Source: Stenotrophomonas sp. BIO128-Bstrain
GTDB taxonomy: Bacteria > Pseudomonadota > Gammaproteobacteria > Xanthomonadales > Xanthomonadaceae
Assembly: GCF_030128875.1 (NCBI RefSeq)
Contig: NZ_CP124620.1
Coordinates: 682,001-746,000 of the forward strand
Direction of reading: 5' to 3'
DNA length: 64,000 nt
Shown in pieces: positions 9,880 to 19,637 of the stretch; within the stretch, counting starts at the first letter, position 1, and each line of letters starts with the position of its first letter. Under the pieces are notes generated by a model. That model was not told the origin of the DNA, made no database searches, and saw only the letters and a list, made by a program, of their open reading frames with translations. Made by a program: the position numbers and the translations under genes.

Positions 9880-10236
9880 GTGCTGGCCGAATATTTGCCG
9901 TCTCTGCTGTTTCTGATCGTTGCCACCGGTATCGGCGTTGCGCTGATGCTGGTTGGCCGATTCCTCGGTCCCCGACGTCCTGATCTTAAAAAGCTCTCGC
10001 CGTACGAATGCGGCTTCGAGGCTTTCGAGGACGCGCGCATGAAGTTCGATGTGCGCTACTACCTGATCGCGATTCAGTTCATCGTATTTGATCTGGAAAT
10101 CATCTTCATCGTGCCGTGGACCCAGGTCTTCATGGAACTGGGCGCACGTTCGCTGGTCACGATGGGCCTCTTCGTAGGCATGCTTTTCCTCGGTTTCATT
10201 TACGTCTGGAAGAAGGGAGCGCTGGAATGGGAGTAA
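9880..10236 (+). CDS. nuoA: NADH-quinone oxidoreductase subunit A
   Basis: Small membrane subunit of proton-pumping complex I at the junction with the peripheral arm. The 118-aa protein has three transmembrane helices (about residues 6-30, 63-83 and 88-110) and the conserved loop [26 protein letters not shown] split over the two ends of that segment. The start is GTG 9880 ([10 protein letters not shown]) with an AGAGAGA-like site; the longer upstream frame begins right after the tRNA and is not family-like. First gene of nuoA-N; it overlaps nuoB by 10 bases. Confidence 0.95.
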   Translation: MLAEYLPSLLFLIVATGIGVALMLVGRFLGPRRPDLKKLSPYECGFEAFEDARMKFDVRYYLIAIQFIVFDLEIIFIVPWTQVFMELGARSLVTMGLFVGMLFLGFIYVWKKGALEWE

Positions 10237-10781
10237 TTCAGACGCTCGACGGCCTGATGAACAACCCGGTCCCGGAAGGGCGGGTCGATGACATCCTGCG
10301 CCCCGAAGGCGACAACCCCCTGCTCGAAAAGGGCTACGTGACCACCAGCGTCGATGCGCTGTTGAATTGGGCGCGTACCGGTTCGATGTGGCCGATGACC
10401 TTTGGTCTGGCCTGCTGCGCAGTGGAAATGATGCACGCCGGTGCGGCGCGCCTGGATCTTGACCGTTACGGCGTGGTGTTCCGCCCGTCGCCGCGTCAGT
10501 CCGACGTGATGATCGTGGCCGGCACCCTGGTCAACAAGATGGCTCCGGCCCTGCGCAAGGTCTATGACCAGATGCCGGACCCGAAGTGGGTCATCTCGAT
10601 GGGCAGCTGCGCCAACGGTGGCGGCTACTACCACTACTCCTATGCAGTAGTGCGTGGCTGTGACCGCGTGGTGCCGGTGGACATCTATGTCCCCGGCTGC
10701 CCACCTACCGCCGAAGCGCTGGTGTACGGGATCCTGCAGTTGCAGAAGAAGATCTGGCGTACGCAGACCATCGCCCGCTGA
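10227..10781 (+). CDS. nuoB: NADH-quinone oxidoreductase subunit B
   Basis: Peripheral-arm subunit (184 aa) that holds cluster N2, the last iron-sulfur centre before quinone. The ligands are visible as C63-C64 (LACCAVE), C128 (GSCANGGG) and C158 (PGCPPT). It starts at ATG 10227 inside the end of nuoA, so its translation is probably coupled. The full length and all ligands indicate a functional protein. Confidence 0.97.
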   Translation: MGVIQTLDGLMNNPVPEGRVDDILRPEGDNPLLEKGYVTTSVDALLNWARTGSMWPMTFGLACCAVEMMHAGAARLDLDRYGVVFRPSPRQSDVMIVAGTLVNKMAPALRKVYDQMPDPKWVISMGSCANGGGYYHYSYAVVRGCDRVVPVDIYVPGCPPTAEALVYGILQLQKKIWRTQTIAR

Positions 10782-10813
10782 CATCCCTCCTGACAAGAGC
10801 ACGCCAAGCCCCC

Positions 10814-11566
10814 ATGGCAGAGCAAGCACATTCCTTCATCGACCGACTTTCCGCACGTTTCGCAGGTGCGCAGGTCTTCGTGGTCGAACCCCGCGGCGAA
10901 GTGACGCTGGAAGTGCCCGCCGCTGACTGGCATGCCACCGCTCTGGCGCTGCGCGACGAATTCGGTTTCGAGCAGGCCGTTGACCTGTGCGGCCTGGATT
11001 ATCTCGGTTATGGCAGCGACGAATGGGATACGGCCGATGTGTCGTCCCAGGGTTTCAGTCGTGGCGTCGAGGGCAAGTCCGTCGGCCGTTTCGCCTGGGG
11101 TGAATTCCCCACCCGCGAAACCAGCGATGGCGCCCAGCCGCAGCCGATCCCGCTGCAGCGGTTTGCCGTGGTCGCCCAGCTGCGTTCCTACCAGCACAAC
11201 CTCACCATGCGCATCCGCTGCTTTGCGCCGAACGAGGAACTGCCAGTGGTCGCCTCGCTGACCAACATCTGGCCGGGCCTGAACTGGTTCGAGCGCGAAG
11301 CGTTCGATCTGTTCGGCGTGATCTTCGAAGGTCACCCGGACCTGCGCCGCATCCTGACCGACTATGGCTTCGTCGGCCATCCGTTCCGCAAGGATTTCCC
11401 GCTGATCGGCAACGTCGAAGTGCGCTACGACGAAGAAAAACAGCGCGTCATCTATGAACCGGTGACCTCGGTCGAACCGCGTGTCGGCGTGCCGCGCGTG
11501 ATCCGTGACGACGCCCGTTTCCAGACCGCTGCCGGTGAATCCGCGCAGTCGGAGGCAAGCAAGTGA
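10814..11566 (+). CDS. nuoC: NADH-quinone oxidoreductase subunit C
   Basis: The 30-kDa subunit of the connecting module (250 aa). The family signature [22 protein letters not shown] is present as [19 protein letters not shown] near residue 160. It is separate from nuoD, unlike the fused NuoCD of E. coli, and overlaps it by four bases (GTGA). The C-terminal tail is variable and Ser/Glu-rich. Confidence 0.96.
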   Translation: MAEQAHSFIDRLSARFAGAQVFVVEPRGEVTLEVPAADWHATALALRDEFGFEQAVDLCGLDYLGYGSDEWDTADVSSQGFSRGVEGKSVGRFAWGEFPTRETSDGAQPQPIPLQRFAVVAQLRSYQHNLTMRIRCFAPNEELPVVASLTNIWPGLNWFEREAFDLFGVIFEGHPDLRRILTDYGFVGHPFRKDFPLIGNVEVRYDEEKQRVIYEPVTSVEPRVGVPRVIRDDARFQTAAGESAQSEASK

Positions 11567-12870
11567 GTGAATTCACCCAGGCCAGCCAGGCCTTTGCGAG
11601 CAACCCGGCCGAACTGCGCCAGGAGATCCGCAACTACACGATGAACTTCGGTCCGCAGCATCCGGCCGCGCACGGTGTGCTGCGCCTGATCCTGGAAATG
11701 GACGGCGAAACCATCATGCGTGCCGACCCCCACGTGGGCCTGCTGCACCGTGGTACCGAAAAGCTGGCCGAGTCCAAGCCGTTCAACCAGTCGATCGGCT
11801 ACATGGATCGCCTGGATTACGTGTCGATGATGTGCAACGAGCACGCCTACGTGCGCGCGATCGAGACCCTGATGGGGATCGAGGCGCCGGAGCGTGCGCA
11901 GTACATCCGCACCATGTTCGACGAAATCACCCGCATCCTGAATCACCTGATGTGGCTGGGTTCCAACGCGCTCGATCTGGGCGCGATGGCGGTCATGCTG
12001 TACGCCTTCCGTGAGCGCGAAGAGCTGATGGACTGCTACGAAGCGGTCTCCGGCGCGCGCATGCACGCAGCGTACTACCGTCCGGGCGGCGTCTACCGTG
12101 ACCTGCCGGACCACATGCCCAAGTACAAGGAATCGCGCTGGCACAAGGGCAAGGCCCTGAAGAACCTCAACGCCTCGCGCGAAGGTTCGCTGCTGGACTT
12201 CCTGGAGAACTTCACCGTCGAGTTCCCCAAGCGCGTGGACGAATACGAGACCCTGCTGACCGACAACCGTATCTGGAAGCAGCGTACGGTCGGCATCGGC
12301 GTGGTCACCCCGGAACTGGCCCATGCCTGGGGCATGACCGGCGTGATGCTGCGTGGCTCGGGCATCGCCTGGGATCTGCGCAAGAAGCAGCCGTATGCCA
12401 AGTACGATGCGGTCGAGTTCGACATCCCGCTCGGCAAGGAAGGTGACTGCTACGACCGTTACCTGTGCCGCGTGGCCGAGATGCGCGAATCCAACCGCAT
12501 CATCAAGCAGTGCGTCACCTGGCTGAAGGCCAACCCGGGCCCGGTCATGGTCAAGAACTTCAAGGTCGCGCCGCCCAGCCGCGAAGACATGAAGGACGAC
12601 ATGGAAGCGCTGATCCATCACTTCAAGCTGTTCAGTGAAGGCTACTGCGTTCCGGCCGGCGAAACCTACGCCGCCGTCGAAGCGCCCAAGGGCGAGTTCG
12701 GCTGCTACCTGATGTCCGATGGCGCCAACAAGCCGTTCCGCGTGCACCTGCGCGCGCCGGGCTTCGCCCATCTGTCCTCGATCGACTCGGTCGTGCGCGG
12801 GCACATGCTCGCCGACGTGGTGGCCATGATCGGCACCTACGACCTGGTGTTCGGTGAGGTGGACCGGTGA
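11563..12870 (+). CDS. nuoD: NADH-quinone oxidoreductase subunit D
   Basis: The 49-kDa subunit (435 aa) related to the NiFe-hydrogenase large subunit. With NuoB it forms the quinone site. Conserved segments include [14 protein letters not shown] (about residues 27-40), the [11 protein letters not shown] helix and the C-terminal [20 protein letters not shown] with the terminal FGEVDR. The start is GTG 11563, overlapping the nuoC stop. As expected for complex I, the hydrogenase nickel-binding cysteines are absent. Confidence 0.97.
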   Translation: MSEFTQASQAFASNPAELRQEIRNYTMNFGPQHPAAHGVLRLILEMDGETIMRADPHVGLLHRGTEKLAESKPFNQSIGYMDRLDYVSMMCNEHAYVRAIETLMGIEAPERAQYIRTMFDEITRILNHLMWLGSNALDLGAMAVMLYAFREREELMDCYEAVSGARMHAAYYRPGGVYRDLPDHMPKYKESRWHKGKALKNLNASREGSLLDFLENFTVEFPKRVDEYETLLTDNRIWKQRTVGIGVVTPELAHAWGMTGVMLRGSGIAWDLRKKQPYAKYDAVEFDIPLGKEGDCYDRYLCRVAEMRESNRIIKQCVTWLKANPGPVMVKNFKVAPPSREDMKDDMEALIHHFKLFSEGYCVPAGETYAAVEAPKGEFGCYLMSDGANKPFRVHLRAPGFAHLSSIDSVVRGHMLADVVAMIGTYDLVFGEVDR

Positions 12871-12899
12871 TCGCATCCGCTTGCACGATGCCTGACACC

Positions 12900-12917
12900 C
12901 GCCGGCTGCTGCCGGCG
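12900..12917 (+). other. Hairpin in the nuoD-nuoE gap
   Basis: A CGCCGGC-TGCT-GCCGGCG stem lies in the 94-base gap between nuoD and nuoE, the largest non-coding gap inside the nuo operon except near the 3' end. A TTTTT tract follows only after about a dozen bases, so it is not a classical terminator; it may be a processing or stability hairpin. Confidence 0.4.
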
Positions 12918-12964
12918 CTGCAGGTTCTGGTTTTTAACGATTTCGTATTCGCTGAGGTCGGCCG

Positions 12965-13492
12965 ATGAAGGCGACAGGTAATTTCGAGGCGGCGCGCGAC
13001 GTCGACCCGATGGTGGTCTTGAGTGACAAGACCCGTGCGCACATCGATCACTGGCTGGCCAAGTTCCCGCCGGATCGCAAGCGCTCGGCTGTCCTGCAGG
13101 GCCTGCACGCCGCACAGGAACAGAATGCGGGCTGGCTGACCGACGAGCTGATCGCCGGCGTCGCCAAGTACCTGGACCTGCCGCCGGTGTGGGCCTACGA
13201 GGTCGCCAGCTTCTATTCGATGTTCGAACTGGAGAAGGTCGGCCGCCACAACGTCGCCTTCTGCACCAACATCAGCTGCTGGTTGAACGGCGCCGAAGAC
13301 CTGGTCGCGCACGCCGAGAAGAAGCTCGGCTGCAAGACCGGTCAGTCCACCGCCGATGGCCGCATCTACCTCAAGCGCGAAGAAGAATGCCTGGCCGGTT
13401 GCGCCGGTGCGCCGATGATGGTCATCAACGGCCATTACCACGAGCGCCTGACCGTCGAGAAAGTCGACGAGCTGCTGGACGGGTTGGAGTAA
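12965..13492 (+). CDS. nuoE: NADH-quinone oxidoreductase subunit E
   Basis: The 24-kDa, thioredoxin-fold subunit (175 aa) of the NADH-dehydrogenase module, carrying [2Fe-2S] cluster N1a. The four ligands are C100, C105 (CTNISC), C142 and C146 (CLAGC). An all-helical N-terminal half precedes the cluster domain, as usual. ATG 12965 follows a GAGGTCGGCCG region. nuoF starts three bases after the stop. Confidence 0.96.
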   Translation: MKATGNFEAARDVDPMVVLSDKTRAHIDHWLAKFPPDRKRSAVLQGLHAAQEQNAGWLTDELIAGVAKYLDLPPVWAYEVASFYSMFELEKVGRHNVAFCTNISCWLNGAEDLVAHAEKKLGCKTGQSTADGRIYLKREEECLAGCAGAPMMVINGHYHERLTVEKVDELLDGLE

Positions 13493-13495
13493 GAC

Positions 13496-14836
13496 ATGGC
13501 ACATCATCACGCACCCAGTGGTCCGGTCGGTCCCGCACCGTTGCCGCACCAGGTGGTCTACACCACCCTGCATTACGACACTCCGTGGTCGTATGAAAAC
13601 TACCTCAAGACCGGCGGTTACGCCGCCCTGCGCAAGATCCTCGAAGAGAAGATCTCGCCGGAGCAGGTCATCGAGATGGTCAAGCAGTCCAACCTGCGCG
13701 GCCGTGGCGGCGCGGGCTTCCCGACCGGCCTGAAGTGGTCCTTCATGCCCAAGGGCACGATGCAGAAGTACATCCTGTGCAACTCGGATGAATCCGAGCC
13801 GGGTACCTGCAAGGACCGCGACATCCTGCGTTACAACCCGCATTCGGTGGTGGAAGGCATGGCGATCGCCTGCTACGCCACTGGCTCGACCGTGGGCTAC
13901 AACTACCTGCGTGGCGAGTTCCACCACGAGCCGTTCGAGAACTTCGAGCAGGCCCTGGCCGACGCGTACGCGAACGGCTGGCTGGGCAAGGACATCCTCG
14001 GCAGCGGCGTGGACATCGACATCTACGGTGCGCTGGGCGCCGGCGCGTACATCTGCGGCGAAGAAACCGCGCTGATGGAATCGCTGGAAGGCAAGAAGGG
14101 CCAGCCGCGCTACAAGCCGCCGTTCCCGGCCAACTTCGGCCTGTACGGCAAGCCGTCGACGATCAACAACACCGAGACCTATGCCTCGGTGCCGGCGATC
14201 ATCCGCAACGGTCCGGAGTGGTTCCAGGGCCTGAGCCTGACCAAGAACGGCGGCCCGAAGATCTTCTCGGTCTCCGGCTGCGTGCAGAAGGGCGGCAACT
14301 TCGAAGTGCCGCTGGGCACCACCTTCGACGATCTGCTGGAAATGGCAGGTGGTCTGAAACCGGGCCGCACGCTCAAGGGCGCGGTCCCGGGCGGCGTCTC
14401 GATGCCGGTGCTGAAGGCTGAGGAGCTCAAGGGCCTGCAGATGGACTACGACACCCTGCGTGCCCTGGGCACCGGTCTGGGGTCGGGCGCCATCGTGGTG
14501 CTGGACGACAGCGTCTGCTGCGTCAAGTTCGCCTGCCGCATCAGCCAGTTCTTCCACAAGGAATCCTGTGGGCAGTGCACCCCGTGCCGTGAAGGCACCG
14601 GCTGGATGCACCGCGTGCTGGAGCGCATCGTCGCCGGCAAGGCCACGATGGAAGACCTGCATCAGTTGAAGACGGTGGCCGGCCAGATCGAAGGCCACAC
14701 CATCTGTGCGTTCGGTGAAGCGGCGGCATGGCCCATCCAGGGCTTCCTGCGCCAGTTCTGGGACGAATTCGAGTACTACATCGTCAACGGTCATTCGATG
14801 GTTGACGGCAAGAAGGTGGAGGCAGCCGCCGCATGA
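13496..14836 (+). CDS. nuoF: NADH-quinone oxidoreductase subunit F
   Basis: The 51-kDa subunit (446 aa) that binds NADH and FMN and passes electrons to cluster N3. The NADH/FMN-binding loop [10 protein letters not shown] is at residues 69-78, and YICGEETAL near 185 belongs to the FMN site. The N3 ligands are C358, C361, C364 (ESCGQCTPC) and C404 (HTICAFG). It overlaps nuoG by four bases (ATGA). Confidence 0.97.
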   Translation: MAHHHAPSGPVGPAPLPHQVVYTTLHYDTPWSYENYLKTGGYAALRKILEEKISPEQVIEMVKQSNLRGRGGAGFPTGLKWSFMPKGTMQKYILCNSDESEPGTCKDRDILRYNPHSVVEGMAIACYATGSTVGYNYLRGEFHHEPFENFEQALADAYANGWLGKDILGSGVDIDIYGALGAGAYICGEETALMESLEGKKGQPRYKPPFPANFGLYGKPSTINNTETYASVPAIIRNGPEWFQGLSLTKNGGPKIFSVSGCVQKGGNFEVPLGTTFDDLLEMAGGLKPGRTLKGAVPGGVSMPVLKAEELKGLQMDYDTLRALGTGLGSGAIVVLDDSVCCVKFACRISQFFHKESCGQCTPCREGTGWMHRVLERIVAGKATMEDLHQLKTVAGQIEGHTICAFGEAAAWPIQGFLRQFWDEFEYYIVNGHSMVDGKKVEAAAA

Positions 14837-17067
14837 GCGCGCAACCCGTAAACCCGAGCGTGCCACCGGATCATGTGACCGTCGAAATCGACGGCCAGTC
14901 CCTGGTCGTGCCCAAGGGCTCGATGATCATCCAGGCCGCCGACAAGGCCGGCATTCCGATCCCGCGCTTCTGCTACCACGAGAAGCTGCCGATCGCCGCC
15001 AACTGCCGCATGTGCCTGGTCGACGTGGAAAAGTCGCCCAAGCCGGCACCGGCCTGCGCCACGCCGGTCATGGATGGCATGAAGGTCGCCACCCGCAGTG
15101 AAAAGGCGCTGAAGTTCCAGCGCTCGGTGATGGAATTCCTGCTGATCAACCATCCGCTGGACTGCCCGATCTGCGATCAGGGCGGCGAGTGCGAGTTGCA
15201 GGACGTTTCGCTGGGCTATGGCCGTTCGGTCAGCCGCTTCAACGAGCGCAAGCGCGTGGTGCCCGACGAGGACATCGGTCCGCTGGTGGCCACCGAAATG
15301 ACCCGCTGCATCCAGTGCACCCGCTGCGTCCGCTTCACTGCCGACGTTGCCGGTACCTACGAACTGGGTGGCATGTACCGCGGTGAAAACCTGCAGATCG
15401 GCACCTACGACGGCAAGCCGTTGACGACCGAGCTGTCCGGCAACGTCGTCGATGTCTGCCCGGTCGGCGCGCTGACCAACAAGGTGTTCCAGTTCCGCGC
15501 CCGTCCGTGGGAACTGACCGCGCGTGAGTCGCTGGGTTACCACGACGCGATGGGCTCGAACCTGTTCCTGCACGTGCGTCGCGGCGAAGTGCTGCGCGCA
15601 GTTCCGCGCGACAACGAAGCCGTCAACGAATGCTGGCTGTCCGATCGCGACCGCTATTCGCACCAGGGCCTGTACAGCGATGACCGTGCGGTCAAGCCGC
15701 TGCGCAAGGTCAACGGCGAGTGGAAGGAAGTGAGCTGGGCTGAAGGCCTGGCCGCCGCCAAGGAAATCTTCGCCGCGAACCAGGGCGACGACCTCGGCGT
15801 GCTGGTGCACCCGTCGGCCTCGAACGAGGAGGGCGCGCTGCTGGCCCGCCTCGCCAGCGGCCTGGGCACCACCAACATCGATCACCGCATCAACAACCGC
15901 GACTTCTCCGACGCCGCCACCGCCGAAGTCTTCGGCCTGCCGCTGGCCGAGATCGAAGGCGCGGACAGCATCGTCGTGCTCGGCAGCAACATCCGTCACG
16001 AGCTGCCGCTGCTGCATGCCCGCCTGCGCAAGGCACAGACCACGCGCAACGCGAAGATCCATGCCGTCAATCCGGTCGACTTCGATTTCGCGTTCAAGCT
16101 GGCCAGCAAGCAGATCGTTGCCCCGTCGGCCTTCATCGACGCGCTCGGCAATGCCGACCTGCGCGACGCGGTCAAGGGCGCCAGCAATGCCGTGCTGATC
16201 GTCGGTGGCATCGCCGAAAACCACCCGCAGGCTGCCGCGATCCGCGCCGCCGCGCGTGATTTCGCTGCCGCGACCGGTGCCAAGCTGTGCCGCATCCCGC
16301 AGGGCGCCAATGCCGTGGGCCTGACCCGCGCCGGCGTGCTGCCGGCCGGCAAGGACGTCAACGCCATGCTGGCGCAGCCGCGCAAGGCCTACGCCATCTA
16401 CGGCATCGAGCCGGGCCTGGACTTCGCCGACGCCGCCGCTGCCCGCAAGGCACTGGCCGGTGCCCAGGTGGTGGCCTTCAGCCAGTTCGCCTGTGCCTCG
16501 ACCCGCGATGTGGCCGACGTGATCCTGCCGATCGGCGCGCTGCCGGAAGTGGATGCCACCTTGACCAACCTCGATGGTCGCGAGCAGTCGGCGCGTGCCG
16601 GCGGCAAGCTGCCGGGCGAGGCGCGTGAAGGCTGGCGCGTGCTGCGTGCACTGGGCGGCGAACTGTCGCTGACCGGTTTCGAGTTCACCGATCTGGCCGG
16701 CCTGCGCGCCAGCCTGGCCCCGGTCAGCGTCAACGTGTCGTCTTCGGCGGCCACGCCGGTAGCGGGCGAGGGCCTGGAAGTGACCTCGACCGCCGCGATC
16801 TACCGCACCGATGCGGTGGTCCGTCGTGCCCAGGCGCTGCAGTCGCATCCGCTCAACAACGCCCCGCGCATCGTGCTCAACGCCGACGACGCTGCCCGCC
16901 TGCAGTTGGTGGAAGGCCAGATGGCCAAGGTCGGCACCGATGCCGGCCGTGCCACCTTGCCGGTGGTGGTCGACGCCCGCGTTGCCGCTGGGTCGGTCTG
17001 GATTGAATCGGGCCACGGTGCAACCGCACCGCTGGGTGCCGCACGCGTAACGGTGGTGGCTGCATGA
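14833..17067 (+). CDS. nuoG: NADH-quinone oxidoreductase subunit G
   Basis: The 75-kDa iron-sulfur subunit (744 aa). The N-terminal ferredoxin domain has a [2Fe-2S] site (RFCYHE and CRMCLVD). [14 protein letters not shown] then supplies the His/Cys-ligated N5 cluster, and RCIQCTRC with VDVCPVGAL the next 4Fe-4S centre. From about residue 220 it continues into a degenerate molybdopterin-oxidoreductase domain that no longer binds a cofactor. Translation is coupled to both nuoF and nuoH by ATGA overlaps. Confidence 0.97.
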   Translation: MSAQPVNPSVPPDHVTVEIDGQSLVVPKGSMIIQAADKAGIPIPRFCYHEKLPIAANCRMCLVDVEKSPKPAPACATPVMDGMKVATRSEKALKFQRSVMEFLLINHPLDCPICDQGGECELQDVSLGYGRSVSRFNERKRVVPDEDIGPLVATEMTRCIQCTRCVRFTADVAGTYELGGMYRGENLQIGTYDGKPLTTELSGNVVDVCPVGALTNKVFQFRARPWELTARESLGYHDAMGSNLFLHVRRGEVLRAVPRDNEAVNECWLSDRDRYSHQGLYSDDRAVKPLRKVNGEWKEVSWAEGLAAAKEIFAANQGDDLGVLVHPSASNEEGALLARLASGLGTTNIDHRINNRDFSDAATAEVFGLPLAEIEGADSIVVLGSNIRHELPLLHARLRKAQTTRNAKIHAVNPVDFDFAFKLASKQIVAPSAFIDALGNADLRDAVKGASNAVLIVGGIAENHPQAAAIRAAARDFAAATGAKLCRIPQGANAVGLTRAGVLPAGKDVNAMLAQPRKAYAIYGIEPGLDFADAAAARKALAGAQVVAFSQFACASTRDVADVILPIGALPEVDATLTNLDGREQSARAGGKLPGEAREGWRVLRALGGELSLTGFEFTDLAGLRASLAPVSVNVSSSAATPVAGEGLEVTSTAAIYRTDAVVRRAQALQSHPLNNAPRIVLNADDAARLQLVEGQMAKVGTDAGRATLPVVVDARVAAGSVWIESGHGATAPLGAARVTVVAA

Positions 17068-18170
17068 ACGAATTGCTGTTGAACGCGGTCGACCCGCTGC
17101 ACCAGTGGCTGCTGTCACTGGGCGACATCGGCGCGCTGCTCTGGATCATCCTGAAGATCCTGGTGATCGCCATGCCGGTGATCATCTCGGTGGCCTTCTA
17201 CGTGGTCTGGGAGCGCAAGCTGATCGGCTGGATGCACGTGCGTCATGGCCCGATGTATGTCGGCATGGGCATCTTCCAGGCCTTCGCCGACGTCTTCAAA
17301 CTGCTGTTCAAGGAAATCATCCAGCCGAGCAGCTCGCACAAGGCGATGTTCATCCTTGCGCCGCTGATCACCCTGGGCCCGGCCTTCGCGGCCTGGTCGG
17401 TGATTCCCTTCGACGCCCGGATCGTGCTCTCCAACGCCAACGCCGGCCTGCTGTACCTGCTGGCGATGACCTCGCTGGGCGTGTACGGCATCATCCTGGC
17501 CGGTTGGGCCTCCAACTCGAAGTACGCGTTCCTCGGTGCGATGCGCGCCTCGGCGCAGATGATCAGCTACGAAATCGCGATGGGCTTTGCCCTGGTCGGC
17601 GTGATGATCGCCTCGGGCAGCCTCAACCTGAGCAACATCGTGATGGCGCAGGCGGGCAGCTCCGGTCTGTTCGACTGGTTCCTGCTGCCGCTGTTCCCGC
17701 TGTTCATCGTGTACTGGGTGTCCGGCGTTGCCGAAACCAACCGCGCGCCGTTCGACGTCGTGGAAGGTGAATCGGAAATCGTGGCCGGCCACATGGTCGA
17801 ATACTCCGGTGGTGCGTTCGCGCTGTTCTTCCTGGCCGAATACGCCAACATGATCCTGATCAGCTTCCTGATCTCGATCTTCTTCCTCGGTGGTTGGCTG
17901 AGCCCGTTCCAAGGTTGGTTCGACATCCAGCTCAGCAACCAGGCCATTGCGCCTTGGGTTGAGTGGATCTGGGTGGGCGGCTGGCCGTGGCTGCTGCTGA
18001 AGGTCTTCTTCTTCGCCAGCTCCTACATCTGGTTCCGTGCCAGCTTCCCGCGCTTCCGTTACGACCAGATCATGCGTCTGGGCTGGAAGGTCTTCATCCC
18101 GCTCACCATCTTCTGGATTGCAGTGACGGCGTTGATGGTGTTTTACGGCGTGATCCAGAAGGGCGTCTAA
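17064..18170 (+). CDS. nuoH: NADH-quinone oxidoreductase subunit H
   Basis: Membrane subunit (368 aa, eight predicted helices) that forms the quinone chamber entrance with NuoB and NuoD. Diagnostic segments are [14 protein letters not shown] (about residues 51-64), the acidic loop [20 protein letters not shown] near 225-245, and [16 protein letters not shown] near the C terminus. It starts at ATG 17064, overlapping nuoG. Confidence 0.97.
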   Translation: MNELLLNAVDPLHQWLLSLGDIGALLWIILKILVIAMPVIISVAFYVVWERKLIGWMHVRHGPMYVGMGIFQAFADVFKLLFKEIIQPSSSHKAMFILAPLITLGPAFAAWSVIPFDARIVLSNANAGLLYLLAMTSLGVYGIILAGWASNSKYAFLGAMRASAQMISYEIAMGFALVGVMIASGSLNLSNIVMAQAGSSGLFDWFLLPLFPLFIVYWVSGVAETNRAPFDVVEGESEIVAGHMVEYSGGAFALFFLAEYANMILISFLISIFFLGGWLSPFQGWFDIQLSNQAIAPWVEWIWVGGWPWLLLKVFFFASSYIWFRASFPRFRYDQIMRLGWKVFIPLTIFWIAVTALMVFYGVIQKGV

Positions 18171-18173
18171 GCG

Positions 18174-18662
18174 ATGAACCGAATTACCCATTACTTCAAA
18201 AGCCTGCTGCTCCTTGAGCTGCTCGGTGGTCTGTGGCTGACCCTGAAGTACGCCTTCAAGCCCAAGTACACGCTGATGTACCCGATGGAGAAGTTCCCGC
18301 AGTCGCCGCGTTTCCGCGGCCTGCACGCGCTTCGCCGCTACCCCAACGGCGAGGAACGCTGCATCGCATGCAAATTGTGCGAAGCGGTGTGCCCGGCGCT
18401 GGCGATCACCATCGATTCGGCCAAGCGCGAGGACGGCACCCGCCGTACCACCCGTTACGACATCGATCTGTTCAAGTGCATCTTCTGCGGCTTCTGTGAA
18501 GAAAGCTGCCCGGTGGACTCGATCGTCGAGACCCACATTCTCGAGTACCACTTCGAGAACCGTGGCGAGAACATCGTTACCAAGCCGCAGCTGCTGGCCA
18601 TCGGTGATCGGCTTGAAGCCGAGATCGCCGAGCGTCGCGCCGCCGATGCCGCTTTCCGCTGA
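18174..18662 (+). CDS. nuoI: NADH-quinone oxidoreductase subunit I
   Basis: The 23-kDa ferredoxin-like subunit (162 aa) holding clusters N6a and N6b. The two motifs are complete: C63-C66-C69-C73 and C102-C105-C108-C112. An N-terminal amphipathic helix ([20 protein letters not shown]) anchors it against the membrane arm. ATG 18174 lies three bases after the nuoH stop. Confidence 0.97.
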   Translation: MNRITHYFKSLLLLELLGGLWLTLKYAFKPKYTLMYPMEKFPQSPRFRGLHALRRYPNGEERCIACKLCEAVCPALAITIDSAKREDGTRRTTRYDIDLFKCIFCGFCEESCPVDSIVETHILEYHFENRGENIVTKPQLLAIGDRLEAEIAERRAADAAFR

Positions 18663-18668
18663 GGTCGA

Positions 18669-19328
18669 ATGATGGATTGGGTAAATATCAGTTTCTGGGT
18701 CTTCTCCATCGTGGCGGGCATTTCCGCTGCGGCGGTGATCAGCGTGCGCAATCCGGTCTATGCCGTGTTGTGCCTGATCCTGACCTTCTTCTCCGTGGCC
18801 TGCATCTGGATCCTGGTCGGCGCCGAGTTCCTGGGCGTGGCCCTGGTGCTGGTCTACGTCGGCGCGGTCATGGTGCTGTTCCTGTTCGTGGTGATGATGC
18901 TGGACATCGATCCCTCCAACCTGCGTGAGGGCTGGGTGCGTTACCTGCCGCTCGGCCTGGTGGTGGCGGTGACGATGCTGGTGCAGATGCTGGTGCTGAT
19001 CGGCGTGAAGGGCAGGGCGGTCAATCCGTTCCCGGCCGACAACGCTGCCGCGCTGGCTGCCGACACGTCCAACATCACCTGGCTGGCCCGCAGCCTGTTC
19101 ACCGAATACCTGCTGCCGTTCGAGTTCGCCGCCGTCATCCTGACCGTGGCCGTGGTTGCCGCCGTGATGCTGACCCTGCGTCGCCGCACCGGCCTGAAGA
19201 CCCAGAACCCGTCCGAGCAGACCATGGTCAAGGGCAGCGACCGCCTGCGCGTGGTCAAGATGGACGCGGAGAAGCCGGTCGTGCACACCAACATCAAGCC
19301 GTCCAGCAACGAGGAGGCGCAGCCATGA
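18669..19328 (+). CDS. nuoJ: NADH-quinone oxidoreductase subunit J
   Basis: A five-helix membrane subunit (219 aa) of the proton path. The conserved third helix with the acidic residue ([20 protein letters not shown]) is at about residues 52-71. The C-terminal tail from about residue 180 is hydrophilic and of variable sequence. Two adjacent ATGs (18669, 18672) are possible starts; the first is given. It overlaps nuoK by four bases. Confidence 0.95.
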   Translation: MMDWVNISFWVFSIVAGISAAAVISVRNPVYAVLCLILTFFSVACIWILVGAEFLGVALVLVYVGAVMVLFLFVVMMLDIDPSNLREGWVRYLPLGLVVAVTMLVQMLVLIGVKGRAVNPFPADNAAALAADTSNITWLARSLFTEYLLPFEFAAVILTVAVVAAVMLTLRRRTGLKTQNPSEQTMVKGSDRLRVVKMDAEKPVVHTNIKPSSNEEAQP

Positions 19329-19630
19329 TCACGCTTGGCCACATTCTGGCGCTCGGCGCGGTGCTGTTCTGCATCAGCCTTGCCGGCATCTTCCTCAACC
19401 GCAAGAACATCATCGTGCTGCTGATGTCCATCGAGTTGATGCTGCTGTCGGTCAACATCAATTTCGTCGGGTTCTCGCGTGAGATGGGTGATACGGCCGG
19501 ACAGCTGTTCGTCTTCTTCATCCTGACCGTGGCCGCGGCCGAGGCCGCCATCGGCCTCGCGATCCTGGTAACCCTGTTCCGTACTCGCCGCACCATCAAT
19601 GTCGGCGAAGTCGATTCGCTGAAGGGCTGA
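19325..19630 (+). CDS. nuoK: NADH-quinone oxidoreductase subunit K
   Basis: A 101-aa MrpC-like subunit with three transmembrane helices and the two conserved membrane glutamates: one in [17 protein letters not shown] (near residue 36), the other in [13 protein letters not shown] (near residue 72). ATG 19325 overlaps nuoJ. Confidence 0.97.
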   Translation: MITLGHILALGAVLFCISLAGIFLNRKNIIVLLMSIELMLLSVNINFVGFSREMGDTAGQLFVFFILTVAAAEAAIGLAILVTLFRTRRTINVGEVDSLKG

Positions 19631-19637
19631 TCCGTAG

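Noticed and set aside
12871..12964. Extra small gene between nuoD and nuoE
   Set aside because: The only short frames lack ribosome-binding sites and overlap the hairpin; nothing family-like is present.
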